The notes under the pieces: generated by a model
Databases searched by the model: none
What the model was told of the DNA's origin: nothing
The model's input: the letters and a program-made list of their open reading frames with translations, nothing else
Translations under genes and position numbers: made by a program
NCBI RefSeq assembly: GCF_004216535.1
Contig: NZ_SGWX01000001.1
Span: 434,001 to 498,000 of the forward strand
DNA: 64,000 nucleotides
Direction: 5' to 3'
Origin: Xylanimonas ulmi
GTDB lineage: Bacteria; Actinomycetota; Actinomycetes; Actinomycetales; Cellulomonadaceae
Part shown: piece by piece, positions 1 through 8,257 of the stretch
How the letters are laid out: each line of letters begins with the position of its first letter
Numbering within the stretch: position 1 is the stretch's first letter

Positions 1-511
1 GGTGGGCCTTGGCGCGTGCGACGAACGGCGCGAGGATCGCCGGACCGGTGCCCCAGGTGACGTGGAAGCGGGGCACGGAGTTGCCGTGCGCGCCGTCGGG
101 GCCCAGGGCGTGCCCGCCGCGCTCGGCCCACTGGAGCAACGGGAACCAGCGCACGCCCAGGCCGCGCAGCCATGAGCGCATGCCCCCGGCGGCGAACTCG
201 ACGTAGCGCTCGGCCCACGCGTACCCGTGCCGGTCAGGCCCCTGCCCGCGCTCGGCTCCACGCTCGAAGGCCGCCGAGCCGCGCCAGTCGTCCCAGGCGA
301 GCTCGGCGCTGTCGCGCACGCCCAGGCGGCGCTGCTCGGGGGTGTCGATCAGGAACAGTCCGCCGAACGACCACCAGGCCTGCCCGCCGAGCGAGTCGGG
401 GTGCTCCTGGTCGAGCACGATGACGCGTCGGCCGGCGTCGGCGAGCTCGGTGGCGGTGACCAGGCCGGCCAGGCCGGCTCCGATGACGACGACGTCGGCG
501 TCTGGGCTCAT
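1..511 (-). CDS. FAD-binding dehydrogenase (KstD/fumarate-reductase-like), N-terminal part
   Basis: The gene runs off the left edge, so only the first 170 residues are present. It opens with MSPDADVVVIGAGLAGLV, a dinucleotide-binding GxGxxG Rossmann motif, followed about 20 residues on by an acidic residue (VIVLDQE) that would hold the FAD ribose. The later stretch GGQAWWSFGGLF is characteristic of the FAD-binding dehydrogenases related to 3-ketosteroid dehydrogenase and fumarate reductase flavoproteins. The substrate cannot be told from this fragment. It lies 11 bases downstream of glgX on the same strand. A TAGCCT box (minus strand, 525-520) sits 8 bases before the ATG, so it may also have its own leaderless promoter. 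Confidence 0.8.
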   Translation of the reverse strand, partial: MSPDADVVVIGAGLAGLVTATELADAGRRVIVLDQEHPDSLGGQAWWSFGGLFLIDTPEQRRLGVRDSAELAWDDWRGSAAFERGAERGQGPDRHGYAWAERYVEFAAGGMRSWLRGLGVRWFPLLQWAERGGHALGPDGAHGNSVPRFHVTWGTGPAILAPFVARAKAH

Positions 512-522
512 GACCCCGCAGG

Positions 523-2847
523 CTACTCCCGCGTGGCCTGCCCGCCTCGTCGTCCCACGAACAGCTGGACGCTCAACGCCTCGAGCGTCGACGTGCCCTC
601 GTCAGGGTCGTCGCCGGACGCCTGGGCCGGGTTGTCCCACGTCGAGCTCCACACCCGCTCCCACGGCTCGGCGCCGGGCAGGACGGGCGGCAGCACGACG
701 TCGAGGTCGTCGAGGTGGCCGTTGAGCACCAGCAGCACGTCGCAGTCGGCCGGGCCGGGCCCGGGGCGCAGCATCTGCACGGCGCGCCGACCGGCCTCGT
801 TCCAGGCCGTGTGGTCCATCGGGGCGCCCGCCTCGGTGAACCACAACAGGTCGGCGAACGCCTCACCGGGGCGCGGACTGCCCAAGAAGAACGAGTCGGC
901 GCGCAGCGCCGGGTGCTCGCGGCGCAGGGCGAGCAGCAACTTGGTGGTCTCCAGCAGGTCGCGCCCGGCGTCGTCGAGGTCCCAGGCGACCCACGACACC
1001 TCGGTGTCCAGCGCGTAGGCGTTGTTGTTGCCGTCCTGGCTACGCCCGAACTCGTCGCCCGCCGTGATCATGGGCGTGCCCGCCGACAGCAGCAGCATCG
1101 CCAGCAGGTTGCGCTGTGAGCGCCGCCGCAGCGGCACGACGGCGGACCATGGCTCGGTGGTCGCGTCGGCCCCGTCGTCGGCGTGGCCCTCGACGCCGTG
1201 GTTCCACGACAGGTTGTTCGACGTCCCGTCGTGGTTGTCCTCGCCGTTGGCCCAGTTGTGCTTGTGGTCGAACGCGACCAGGTCGGCGAGCGTGAAGCCG
1301 TCGTGCGCGGTGACGAAGTTGACCGACGCGACGGGCCCGCGCGCCAGCGGCGGGTCGGAGCGGCCGAACAGGTCGGCCGACCCGGCCAGGCGCGTGGTCA
1401 GCTCGCGGATGCCGTCCATCGGACGCCCGTGCGAGCCGTCGCGCGCCGAGGACAGCCAGAACCCGCGGATCGCGTCGCGGAACCTGTCGTTCCACTCGGC
1501 CATGGGCGGCGGGAACGAGCCGGTCTGCCAACCGCCGGGGCCCACATCCCACGGCTCGGCGACGAGCTTGAGGTTGTTCAGGACGGGGTCGGTCTGCAGG
1601 CCCACGAGGAACGGGTGGTCGGGGGCGTACCCGTACAGCCCGCGCCCCAGCGTGACGGCCAGGTCGAAGCGGAAGCCGTCGACACCCACGACCTCGGCCC
1701 AGTACCGCAGCGAGTCGAGCGCGAGCTGCACCACGCGCACGCGCCGGAAGTCGAGCGTGTTGCCGGTGCCTGTGGCGTCGGCGAGCGCGGCCGGCGTGTT
1801 GCCGTCGTGCAGGTAGTAGACCGGGTTGTCCAGGCCGCGCCAGGACACGTGGAGCTGGTCGTCGCCGCCCTCGCAGGTGTGGTTGTAGACGACGTCGAGC
1901 AGCACCTCGATGCCCGCCTCGTGCAGCACGCGCACCATCGCGCGCACCTCGTCGAGCACCGCGGCCGGCCCGGCCTCCTGGGCGGCGCGCGTCGCGTAGC
2001 GCGGCTCGGGCGCGAAGAAGCCGAGGGTCGAGTAGCCCCAGTAGTTGGTCAGCCCGTGCGCCACGAGCCGCGGCTCGGACGCCGAGGCGTGGATGGGCAG
2101 CAGTTCGAGCGTCGTGATCCCGAGGTCCTTGAGGTGCGCGATCGTGGCGGGGTGCGCCATGCCCGCGTACGTCCCGCGCACCTCGGGGGGCAGCGCCGGG
2201 TTGAGCAGCGTGAGGCCGCGCACGTGCGCCTCGTAGATCACCGTGTCGGCCCACGGCACGCGGGGGCGGGTCAGCGGCGGCGGGGGCGGCGTCGGCGGCA
2301 TGACGACACCGTGGGGCACGAACGGCAGGGAGTCGGTCGGGTCGGCGGCGCCGTAGCGCTCGGCCATCCACCAGCGCGAGTCGGGGGTGCCCGCCTCGCC
2401 CGAGCGCGGTGTGCCCACCGCGCCGAGGGTCTGCGGTCCGTAGGACAAGGTCCCGACCAAGCCGCGCGCGTAGGGGTCCAGCAGCAGCTTGGCCGGGTTG
2501 TGGCGCAGCCCGGCGCGCGGGTCCCACACGCCGTACACGCGGAACCCGTACCGCTGCCCGGGCCGCACGCCCGGCACGTGCGTGTGCCACACGCCGTAGG
2601 TCGGGCCCCGCAGCGGCACGCGCCGCTCGGCATAGCGCTCCGGGTCGCGCTCGGGCAGCTCGGGCCGCACGACGTCGATGAGGCAGAAGTCGACCGCCGC
2701 GGCGTGGGAGGCGACGACCGCGACATCGACCCCGCCCGGCGTCGCCGTGACACCGAGGGGCGGCACGTGCGAGCGCCGCGCCGTCGGGCGCGTCAGGGGG
2801 CGAACGACGGGGCGGGGTGCGGGCAGCTCTCCGTCTCGGGCGTCCAT
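523..2847 (-). CDS. glgX: Glycogen debranching enzyme GlgX
   Basis: A 774-residue GH13 debranching enzyme that hydrolyses alpha-1,6 branches of phosphorylase-trimmed glycogen in the cytoplasm. An N-terminal CBM48-like region (about residues 30-150) precedes the TIM-barrel. Visible GH13 motifs are DVVYNHT (318-324), GFRFDLA with nucleophile Asp395, AEPWD with acid/base Glu431, and TAHDGF with the third carboxylate Asp516. PFVPHGVV and the EPWDVGPGGWQTGSFP segment are typical of GlgX rather than trehalose-forming TreZ. Length is normal for the family (about 700-780). The ATG at 2847 is the first good start; no strong ribosome site is visible. It is divergent from etfB. Confidence 0.93.
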   Translation of the reverse strand: MDARDGELPAPRPVVRPLTRPTARRSHVPPLGVTATPGGVDVAVVASHAAAVDFCLIDVVRPELPERDPERYAERRVPLRGPTYGVWHTHVPGVRPGQRYGFRVYGVWDPRAGLRHNPAKLLLDPYARGLVGTLSYGPQTLGAVGTPRSGEAGTPDSRWWMAERYGAADPTDSLPFVPHGVVMPPTPPPPPLTRPRVPWADTVIYEAHVRGLTLLNPALPPEVRGTYAGMAHPATIAHLKDLGITTLELLPIHASASEPRLVAHGLTNYWGYSTLGFFAPEPRYATRAAQEAGPAAVLDEVRAMVRVLHEAGIEVLLDVVYNHTCEGGDDQLHVSWRGLDNPVYYLHDGNTPAALADATGTGNTLDFRRVRVVQLALDSLRYWAEVVGVDGFRFDLAVTLGRGLYGYAPDHPFLVGLQTDPVLNNLKLVAEPWDVGPGGWQTGSFPPPMAEWNDRFRDAIRGFWLSSARDGSHGRPMDGIRELTTRLAGSADLFGRSDPPLARGPVASVNFVTAHDGFTLADLVAFDHKHNWANGEDNHDGTSNNLSWNHGVEGHADDGADATTEPWSAVVPLRRRSQRNLLAMLLLSAGTPMITAGDEFGRSQDGNNNAYALDTEVSWVAWDLDDAGRDLLETTKLLLALRREHPALRADSFFLGSPRPGEAFADLLWFTEAGAPMDHTAWNEAGRRAVQMLRPGPGPADCDVLLVLNGHLDDLDVVLPPVLPGAEPWERVWSSTWDNPAQASGDDPDEGTSTLEALSVQLFVGRRGGQATRE

Positions 2848-2927
2848 GCGCTCATGCTCGCTTACCGGGCGAGACCCTGCTACCTCCTGGCGCGTCCTGG
2901 CGCCGACGCCGGGTAGTCTCGGTGCTC

Positions 2928-3719
2928 GTGCGCATCGTCGTCCTGCTCAAATACGTCCCGGACATCACCAGCGACCGCCGGTTCGCCGACGGGCGCGTGG
3001 TCCGCGACCCGGGCGAGGGGTCGCTCAACGAGCTCGACGAGAACGCGGTCGAGGCCGCGCTGCGCCTGGTCGAGGCGCAGCCCGACGGCGGTGAGGTCGT
3101 CGCGGTCACCCTCGCCCCGCCGACCGCGGACATCGCGCTGCGCAAGGCCTTCCAGCTCGGCGTGCACCGCGGGGTCCGGGTGTCGGACGACGCCCTGGCC
3201 GGCTCCGACTACTTCGGCACGACGGCGGCGCTCGCGGCCGCGGTGCGCCGACTGGGCGACCAGGCCCCGGTCGACCTGGTGATCACGGGCATGGCCGCCC
3301 TCGACGGCCTCGGGTCCGTGGTGCCGGCGCTGCTGGCCGAGGAGCTCGGCTGGCCCCAGCTCACGCTCGCCACCTCGGTGTCCCTCGACGGCTCGACCCT
3401 GACGATCACGCGCGAGAGCGACGACGTCGCGCAGACGCTCGCGGCGCCCCTGCCGGTCGTGCTGTCGGTCACCGACTCGGCCAACAGCCCGCGCTACCCG
3501 AACTTCAAGCTCATCATGGCCGCGCGCACCAAGCCCATCGAGGAGTGGACCGCCGCCGACCTTGAGCTGGACCCGGCCGAGGTGGGCGCCGCCGGCGCCC
3601 GCACCACGACGGTCGAGGCCACCGCGCGTCCCCCGCGACCTGAGGTCGAGCTGGTCGTCGACAAGGGCGAGGGCGGCAAGGCCCTGGCCGAGTTCCTCAT
3701 CCGCAACGACCTCGTCTGA
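2928..3719 (+). CDS. etfB: Electron transfer flavoprotein beta subunit
   Basis: This 263-residue protein is the beta subunit (FixA) of the heterodimeric ETF that carries electrons from acyl-CoA and related dehydrogenases. It begins RIVVLLKYVPD, the classic EtfB start, and contains the AMP-binding region DLVITGMAALDG and the C-terminal part LPVVLSVTDSANSPRYPNFK. The frame is open further upstream, but GTG 2928 fits the family N-terminus and lies 8 bases after a TAGTCT box (2914-2919), which suggests a leaderless transcript. etfA follows after 12 bases, so the two are an operon. In Mycobacterium the same pair (fixA/fixB) also precedes iscS and mnmA. Confidence 0.95.
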   Translation: MRIVVLLKYVPDITSDRRFADGRVVRDPGEGSLNELDENAVEAALRLVEAQPDGGEVVAVTLAPPTADIALRKAFQLGVHRGVRVSDDALAGSDYFGTTAALAAAVRRLGDQAPVDLVITGMAALDGLGSVVPALLAEELGWPQLTLATSVSLDGSTLTITRESDDVAQTLAAPLPVVLSVTDSANSPRYPNFKLIMAARTKPIEEWTAADLELDPAEVGAAGARTTTVEATARPPRPEVELVVDKGEGGKALAEFLIRNDLV

Positions 3720-3731
3720 CGAGAGGCCCCG

Positions 3732-4721
3732 ATGACCCGCCCCACCGTCCTCGTCCTGCTCGACAGCCCGCAGGGCGCGCTCGACGACGTGCGCCAGCCG
3801 GTGCTCGAACTGCTCACGCTCGGCCGCGAGCTCGGCCGCGTCGACGTCGTCACGCTCGCCGCGCCGAGCGTGCAGGTGCTGGCCACGCTGGGCGCCTACG
3901 GCGTCCAGGCCGTGCACCAGGCCGCGCTGCCGACGACGCTGCCGGCGAGCGCGCACCATGTGACCAGCGTGCTCGCGTCGGTCCTGACCACCGCGGTGCG
4001 CCGCACCGACGCCGATGTGCTGCTGGTTCCGTCGTCGTTCGCGGGCAAGGAGGCCGCCGCCGTCGCCGCCGCGCGGCTCGGCGCGGGCCTGGTGACCGAC
4101 GCGTCGGGCGCCGCGTGGAGCCAGGACGGCCGGCTGCTCGCCGTCAAGCGCGTGTTCGCCGGGACCTGGGACACCACCAGCGCCGTCGCGACCGACCCCG
4201 CCGTGGTGACGGTGCGCGCGAACGCCGTGAGCGCCGCGCCCGCGCCCACGCCCACCCACCCCGAGGTCGAGGCGCTTCCGATCGAGGTCGCGGCGCCGGC
4301 CACGACCGTCGTCGCGCGCGAGGTCAAGGCGCGCGCCTCGGGACGTCCCGCGCTCGAGGAGGCCGCCGTCGTCGTCGCGGGTGGGCGCGGCACGGGCGGC
4401 GACTTCGGGCCTGTCGAGGACCTGGCCGACGCGCTCGGCGCGGCCGTCGGCGCCACGCGCGACGCCGCGTTCGAGGGCTGGTTCGACTCCTACATCGGGC
4501 AGACGGGCGTCACCGTCGCGCCGCGCCTGTACATCGGCGCGGGCGTGTCCGGCGCCCCGCACCACCGCGGCGGCATGCAGGCCTCGCAGGTGGTCGTGGC
4601 CGTCAACAACGACCCCGAGGCGCCCATCTTCGAGATCAGCGACTTCGCCGTCGTGGGTGATCTCGCCGACGTGCTGCCGCAAGCGGCCGCCGTGATCCGG
4701 GAGCACAAGGCGCGCTCGTAG
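3732..4721 (+). CDS. etfA: Electron transfer flavoprotein alpha subunit
   Basis: A 329-residue alpha subunit (FixB) that binds FAD through its C-terminal domain. The signature region is present: [20 protein letters not shown] around residues 216-236, then [17 protein letters not shown] and [19 protein letters not shown] near the end, which match the ETF alpha consensus. The N-terminal half ([17 protein letters not shown]) is more variable, as usual. The ATG is preceded by GAGAGG at 3721-3726. The stop codon TAG is also the first part of the TAGACT box of the next gene. Confidence 0.95.
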   Translation: MTRPTVLVLLDSPQGALDDVRQPVLELLTLGRELGRVDVVTLAAPSVQVLATLGAYGVQAVHQAALPTTLPASAHHVTSVLASVLTTAVRRTDADVLLVPSSFAGKEAAAVAAARLGAGLVTDASGAAWSQDGRLLAVKRVFAGTWDTTSAVATDPAVVTVRANAVSAAPAPTPTHPEVEALPIEVAAPATTVVAREVKARASGRPALEEAAVVVAGGRGTGGDFGPVEDLADALGAAVGATRDAAFEGWFDSYIGQTGVTVAPRLYIGAGVSGAPHHRGGMQASQVVVAVNNDPEAPIFEISDFAVVGDLADVLPQAAAVIREHKARS

Positions 4722-4732
4722 ACTGGGGCACC

Positions 4733-5935
4733 GTGACACCCGGCGCCTACCTCGACCACGCGGCCACGACACCCATGTCGTCGGACGCGCTCGCGGCGTT
4801 CGTCGCCGAGGCCCAGCGGCCGGGCAACGCGTCGAGCCTGCACGCCGCGGGCCGCGGCGCCCGGCGCGTCGTCGAGGAGTCGCGCGAGTCGATCGCATGC
4901 GCCGTCGGCGCCCGCCCGTCCGAGGTGCTGTTCACCTCGGGGGGCACCGAGGCCGACAACCTCGCGATCAAGGGATTGTTCTGGGGTCGCCGGGCGCAGG
5001 ACACGCGCCGCACGCGCGTGCTGGTCTCCGCCGTCGAGCACCATGCGGTGCTCGACCCCGCGTTCTGGCTCGCGGGGCACGCGGGCGCGGAGATCGTGCT
5101 GCTGCCCGTCGACCGGGTCGGGCGCGTGGACCTCGACGCGCTGCGCGCCGATCTGGCCGCGCACGCGGCGCAGACCGCGCTGGTCAGCGTCATGTGGGCC
5201 AACAACGAGGTCGGCGCCCTCCAGCCCGTGCGCGAGGTCGTGCGCATCGCGCACCAGTACGGCGTGCCCGTGCACACCGACGCCGTGCAGGCCGTGGGCC
5301 AGGTCGAGGTCGACTTCGCGGCGTCGGGCGTCGACGCGCTCACGCTCACGGGCCACAAGCTCGGCGGGCCGATCGGGGTCGGCGCGCTGCTGGCCCGCCG
5401 CGACCTGCCGCTCGAGGCCGTCCAGCACGGCGGCGGGCAGGAGCGCGGCGTGCGCTCGGGCACGCTCGACGTGCCCGCGATCCGGGCGTTCGCCGTCGCG
5501 GTCGAGCAGGCCGTGGGGGAGCGCGAGGCGCGCGCCGCGCACCTGACCGCGCTGCGCGACGCCCTCGTGGCGGGTGTGCGCGAGGCCGCGCCCGACGCCG
5601 TCCTGCGCGGGCCCAACCCGGCCGAGGACCCGGCCAGCCGCCTGCCCGGCAACGCCCACTTCACGTTCCCCGGCGCCGAGGGCGACTCGCTGCTCTACCT
5701 GCTCGACTCGGCGGGCGTGCAGGCCTCGACCGGATCGGCGTGCCAGGCGGGCGTGCCGCAGCCCTCGCACGTGCTGATCGCCATGGGTGTGCCCGAGGCC
5801 GAGGCGCGCGGCGCGCTGCGCTTCTCGCTCGGCGCCACCTCGACGCCCGACGACGTGGCGGCGCTGCTCGCCGCGCTGCCCGCCGTCGTCGCCCGCGCGC
5901 AGGCCGCCGGGCTCGTGAGCGGGGGCAGAGCGTGA
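4733..5935 (+). CDS. iscS: Cysteine desulfurase (IscS/NifS family)
   Basis: This PLP enzyme (400 residues) takes sulfur from L-cysteine and passes it as persulfide to acceptors; next to mnmA it most likely feeds tRNA 2-thiouridine formation. Evidence: [15 protein letters not shown] at the N-terminus, [13 protein letters not shown] for cofactor phosphate contacts, the PLP lysine in TGHKLGG (Lys209) and the active-site cysteine in TGSACQAG (Cys337). The short loop around this cysteine resembles the class I NifS/IscS group more than SufS. GTG 4733 lies 8 bases after TAGACT (4719-4724). The stop overlaps the mnmA GTG start by four bases (GTGA), so the two genes are translationally coupled. Confidence 0.93.
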   Translation: MTPGAYLDHAATTPMSSDALAAFVAEAQRPGNASSLHAAGRGARRVVEESRESIACAVGARPSEVLFTSGGTEADNLAIKGLFWGRRAQDTRRTRVLVSAVEHHAVLDPAFWLAGHAGAEIVLLPVDRVGRVDLDALRADLAAHAAQTALVSVMWANNEVGALQPVREVVRIAHQYGVPVHTDAVQAVGQVEVDFAASGVDALTLTGHKLGGPIGVGALLARRDLPLEAVQHGGGQERGVRSGTLDVPAIRAFAVAVEQAVGEREARAAHLTALRDALVAGVREAAPDAVLRGPNPAEDPASRLPGNAHFTFPGAEGDSLLYLLDSAGVQASTGSACQAGVPQPSHVLIAMGVPEAEARGALRFSLGATSTPDDVAALLAALPAVVARAQAAGLVSGGRA

Positions 5936-7167
5936 GCGGCCGCCTGCGCGTGCTCGCCGCCATGTCGGGGGGCGTGGACTCGGCCGTCGCGGCGGCGCTC
6001 GCGGTCGAGGCGGGGCACGAGGTCGTCGGCGTGCACATGGCGCTGAGCCGCAACCGTGACCAGTTCCGCACGGGCTCGCGTGGGTGCTGCTCGATCGAGG
6101 ACGCCTCGGACGCGCGGCGGGCCGCCGATGTGCTGGGCATCCCGTACTACGTGTGGGACCTGTCCGAGCGCTTTGAGGACACGGTCGTGGCGGACTTCCT
6201 CGCCGAGTACGAGGCGGGCCGCACCCCCAACCCGTGCGTGCGCTGCAACGAGCACATCAAGTTCGAGACGCTGCTCGACAAGGCCACCGCGCTGGGCTTC
6301 GACGCCGTCGCCACGGGCCACTACGCGCGCGTCGTCGAGGGGCCCGAGGGGCGTGAGCTGCACCGCTCGCCCAACGCCGACAAGGACCAGTCGTACGTGC
6401 TGGCGGTCATGGGCCCCGAGCGCCTGCGCCGTGCGATGTTCCCGCTGGGGGAGTTCGCCTCGAAGGCGCAGGTGCGCGCCGCGGCGGCCGAGCGCGGGCT
6501 CGCCGTGAGCGCCAAGCCCGACTCCTACGACATCTGCTTCGTCGCCGACGGCGACACCCGCGGGTTCCTGCGCGAGCGGCTCGGGTCGCGTCCGGGCGAG
6601 GTGCTCGACGTCGAGGGCAACGTCGTCGGTGAGCACGACGGCGCCTACGCCTACACCGTGGGGCAGCGGCGCGGCCTGGCGCTGGGCCGCCCGGCGCCCG
6701 ACGGCCGCGCCCGGTACGTGCTCGACGTGCGCACCGACACCAACACCGTCGTCGTGGGCCCGTCCGAGCTGCTCACGGTCGACACCATCACCGCCGACCG
6801 CGCCGTGTGGTTCGCGCCCCCACCCCGCGCCGACCAGCCGACCGCCGACCAGCCCGCCGCCGCTGCGCAGGCGCCGTCGAGCGCATGGGACGACGTCGAG
6901 GTCCAGGTCCGCGCACACGGCGCCCCGGTCCGCGCCCGCGCCGTCGCCCACCGGGACGACACCCTCACGGTCCACCTGGACACCCCGCTGCGCGGCGTCG
7001 CCCCCGGCCAGTCCCTCGTCATCTACCGCCAAACCCAAGTCCTCGCCCAAGCCACGGTCCACTCCACCTCGCGAGATACCGCTTCTCGGGCGAGATACCG
7101 TTCCTCGGCGCCGATTTCGACCCCAGATAACCGGATTCCGGTATCTCGCGGGGAGGTGTGGGGGTGA
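5932..7167 (+). CDS. mnmA: tRNA-specific 2-thiouridylase MnmA with repeat-derived C-terminus
   Basis: MnmA adenylates and thiolates U34 of tRNA Lys/Glu/Gln, using sulfur from the cysteine desulfurase encoded just upstream. The P-loop MSGGVDSAV, the first catalytic cysteine in NPCVRCN (Cys102), ATGHYAR, and the second catalytic cysteine in SYDICFV (Cys202) are all seen. The central insertion [12 protein letters not shown] before the last beta-barrel is Ala/Pro rich. The family normally ends near [17 protein letters not shown]. Here the frame continues for roughly 30 residues through the 79-base interspersed repeat at 7071-7149. The stop overlaps the next gene's GTG (GTGA). Total 411 residues. 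Confidence 0.95.
   Translation: MSGRLRVLAAMSGGVDSAVAAALAVEAGHEVVGVHMALSRNRDQFRTGSRGCCSIEDASDARRAADVLGIPYYVWDLSERFEDTVVADFLAEYEAGRTPNPCVRCNEHIKFETLLDKATALGFDAVATGHYARVVEGPEGRELHRSPNADKDQSYVLAVMGPERLRRAMFPLGEFASKAQVRAAAAERGLAVSAKPDSYDICFVADGDTRGFLRERLGSRPGEVLDVEGNVVGEHDGAYAYTVGQRRGLALGRPAPDGRARYVLDVRTDTNTVVVGPSELLTVDTITADRAVWFAPPPRADQPTADQPAAAAQAPSSAWDDVEVQVRAHGAPVRARAVAHRDDTLTVHLDTPLRGVAPGQSLVIYRQTQVLAQATVHSTSRDTASRARYRSSAPISTPDNRIPVSRGEVWG
7071..7149. repeat. 79-bp interspersed palindromic element, copy 1
   Basis: The element begins GCGAGATACCG and ends CGGTATCTCGC, an inverted repeat, with a second direct copy of GCGAGATACCG 19 bases in (7090-7100). A second copy of the same length and layout lies at 29426-29504. 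It is inside the 3' end of mnmA. It carries no gene of its own and looks like a REP- or MITE-type element. Confidence 0.85.
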
Positions 7168-8195
7168 CGGGGGTCAGTGGGCATGGGGCGTGGCCTGGGC
7201 GGGAGGGTGACGAGCTGGAGGGGCAGCGCGTCGTCTTCGGGGATCTTGGGGAGCTGCCGACCGGGGTGGACGCGCTGCCGTTCCTGACCCAGCTCGTCGA
7301 GCGCGGGCCCGGCGCCGACGCCGTCGGGCGCACCGCCGCGCTGCTGCGCGAGATGCCCGCCGAGCTCGGACCGCACGGATGGCGGCTCACCGACCACCCG
7401 GGCATGGACCGCCGCCGCGCCGACGCCTTCTGGCGCGAGGACCTGGGCGCGCTCGCGATCGCCGCGCTCGGCCACACCGGGCCCCTCGCGGTCGAGGTCC
7501 TGGGGCCGTGGACGCTCGCCGCGACGCTCTGGTCAGCGCGCGGTGACCGCGTGCTGGCTGACGCCGGCGCCCGCCGCGACCTGTCGCTCGCGCTCGCCGA
7601 GGGCGTGCGCGACCACCTCGCCGCGGTCCGTGAGCAGGTCCCCGGCCTCGGCGACGTCGTCGTGCAGCTCGCCGAGCCACAGCTCGGCGCCGTGCACGCC
7701 GGGGTGCTGCCGACCTTCTCCGGCTACGGACGACTGCGCCCCGTGCCCGGCCCCGACCTCGTCGAGGGCCTACGCCCCGTCATCGAGGCCGCCCACGACG
7801 CCGGCGCGCGCGTCGTCGTCCACCTGGGCGAGACGTGGTCGGGCCTGCCGCCCGTGGCGCTCGCGGGCGCCGACGCCGTCGGGCTCGACGTCGGCGCGAT
7901 CGGCTGGAACGAGCGCGCCTGGGAGCTGGTGGCGCGAGCGAGCGAGCGTGGCGTGGGCCTGTGGGCGGGCCTGCCGCCCGCGCAGGTCTCGCAGTGCGCG
8001 GGGCCCGCGCTCGGCGAGCTCGTGCGCCTGGTCGCCGACCCGTGGCGACGCGTCGGCCTGCCGGCGCTGGGCTTGGACGGCGTGACGCTGCTCGCGGCGC
8101 CGCGCCGCGAGCTCGCCGGGATGGACGCGCACCGCGCCCAGCTCGCGAACCTGGGGCGGGTGGCCGAGGCGCTCGCGGAGCGCGCCGCGGCCTGA
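7164..8195 (+). CDS. MetE-like (cobalamin-independent methionine synthase C-domain) protein
   Basis: A 343-residue protein of the UROD/MetE-like barrel type. It resembles the actinobacterial family that sits between mnmA and ligA in Mycobacterium (the Rv3015c type, often called methionine synthase, vitamin-B12 independent). It is much shorter than true MetE (about 750) and lacks the N-terminal half. I see [19 protein letters not shown] and [16 protein letters not shown], but not the MetE zinc motif with its His-Cys-Cys set in a clear form. The catalytic activity is unknown. GTG 7164 overlaps the mnmA stop (GTGA) and has GGGGAGG at 7150-7156; a GTG at 7158 is the alternative. Confidence 0.8.
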   Translation: MTGVSGHGAWPGREGDELEGQRVVFGDLGELPTGVDALPFLTQLVERGPGADAVGRTAALLREMPAELGPHGWRLTDHPGMDRRRADAFWREDLGALAIAALGHTGPLAVEVLGPWTLAATLWSARGDRVLADAGARRDLSLALAEGVRDHLAAVREQVPGLGDVVVQLAEPQLGAVHAGVLPTFSGYGRLRPVPGPDLVEGLRPVIEAAHDAGARVVVHLGETWSGLPPVALAGADAVGLDVGAIGWNERAWELVARASERGVGLWAGLPPAQVSQCAGPALGELVRLVADPWRRVGLPALGLDGVTLLAAPRRELAGMDAHRAQLANLGRVAEALAERAAA

Positions 8196-8257
8196 GGGCG
8201 CGAGGCGGCCCCGTGTGTGAGGCGCCCCGGCGTCACCGCGCCTGGGCTCGGCCGCGC

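Noticed and set aside
1183-2916. Long open frames opposite glgX and other GC-rich genes
   Set aside because: They mirror the codon pattern of the real genes, encode Arg/Ala/Gly/Val-rich sequence, and show no domain.
7071-7149. Rho-independent terminator after mnmA
   Set aside because: The palindrome could form a hairpin, but there is no T tract, the reading frame runs through it, and the same sequence recurs elsewhere as a repeat.
7100-7163. Cobalamin or SAM riboswitch before the MetE-like gene
   Set aside because: The gene overlaps mnmA; there is no leader of sufficient length.
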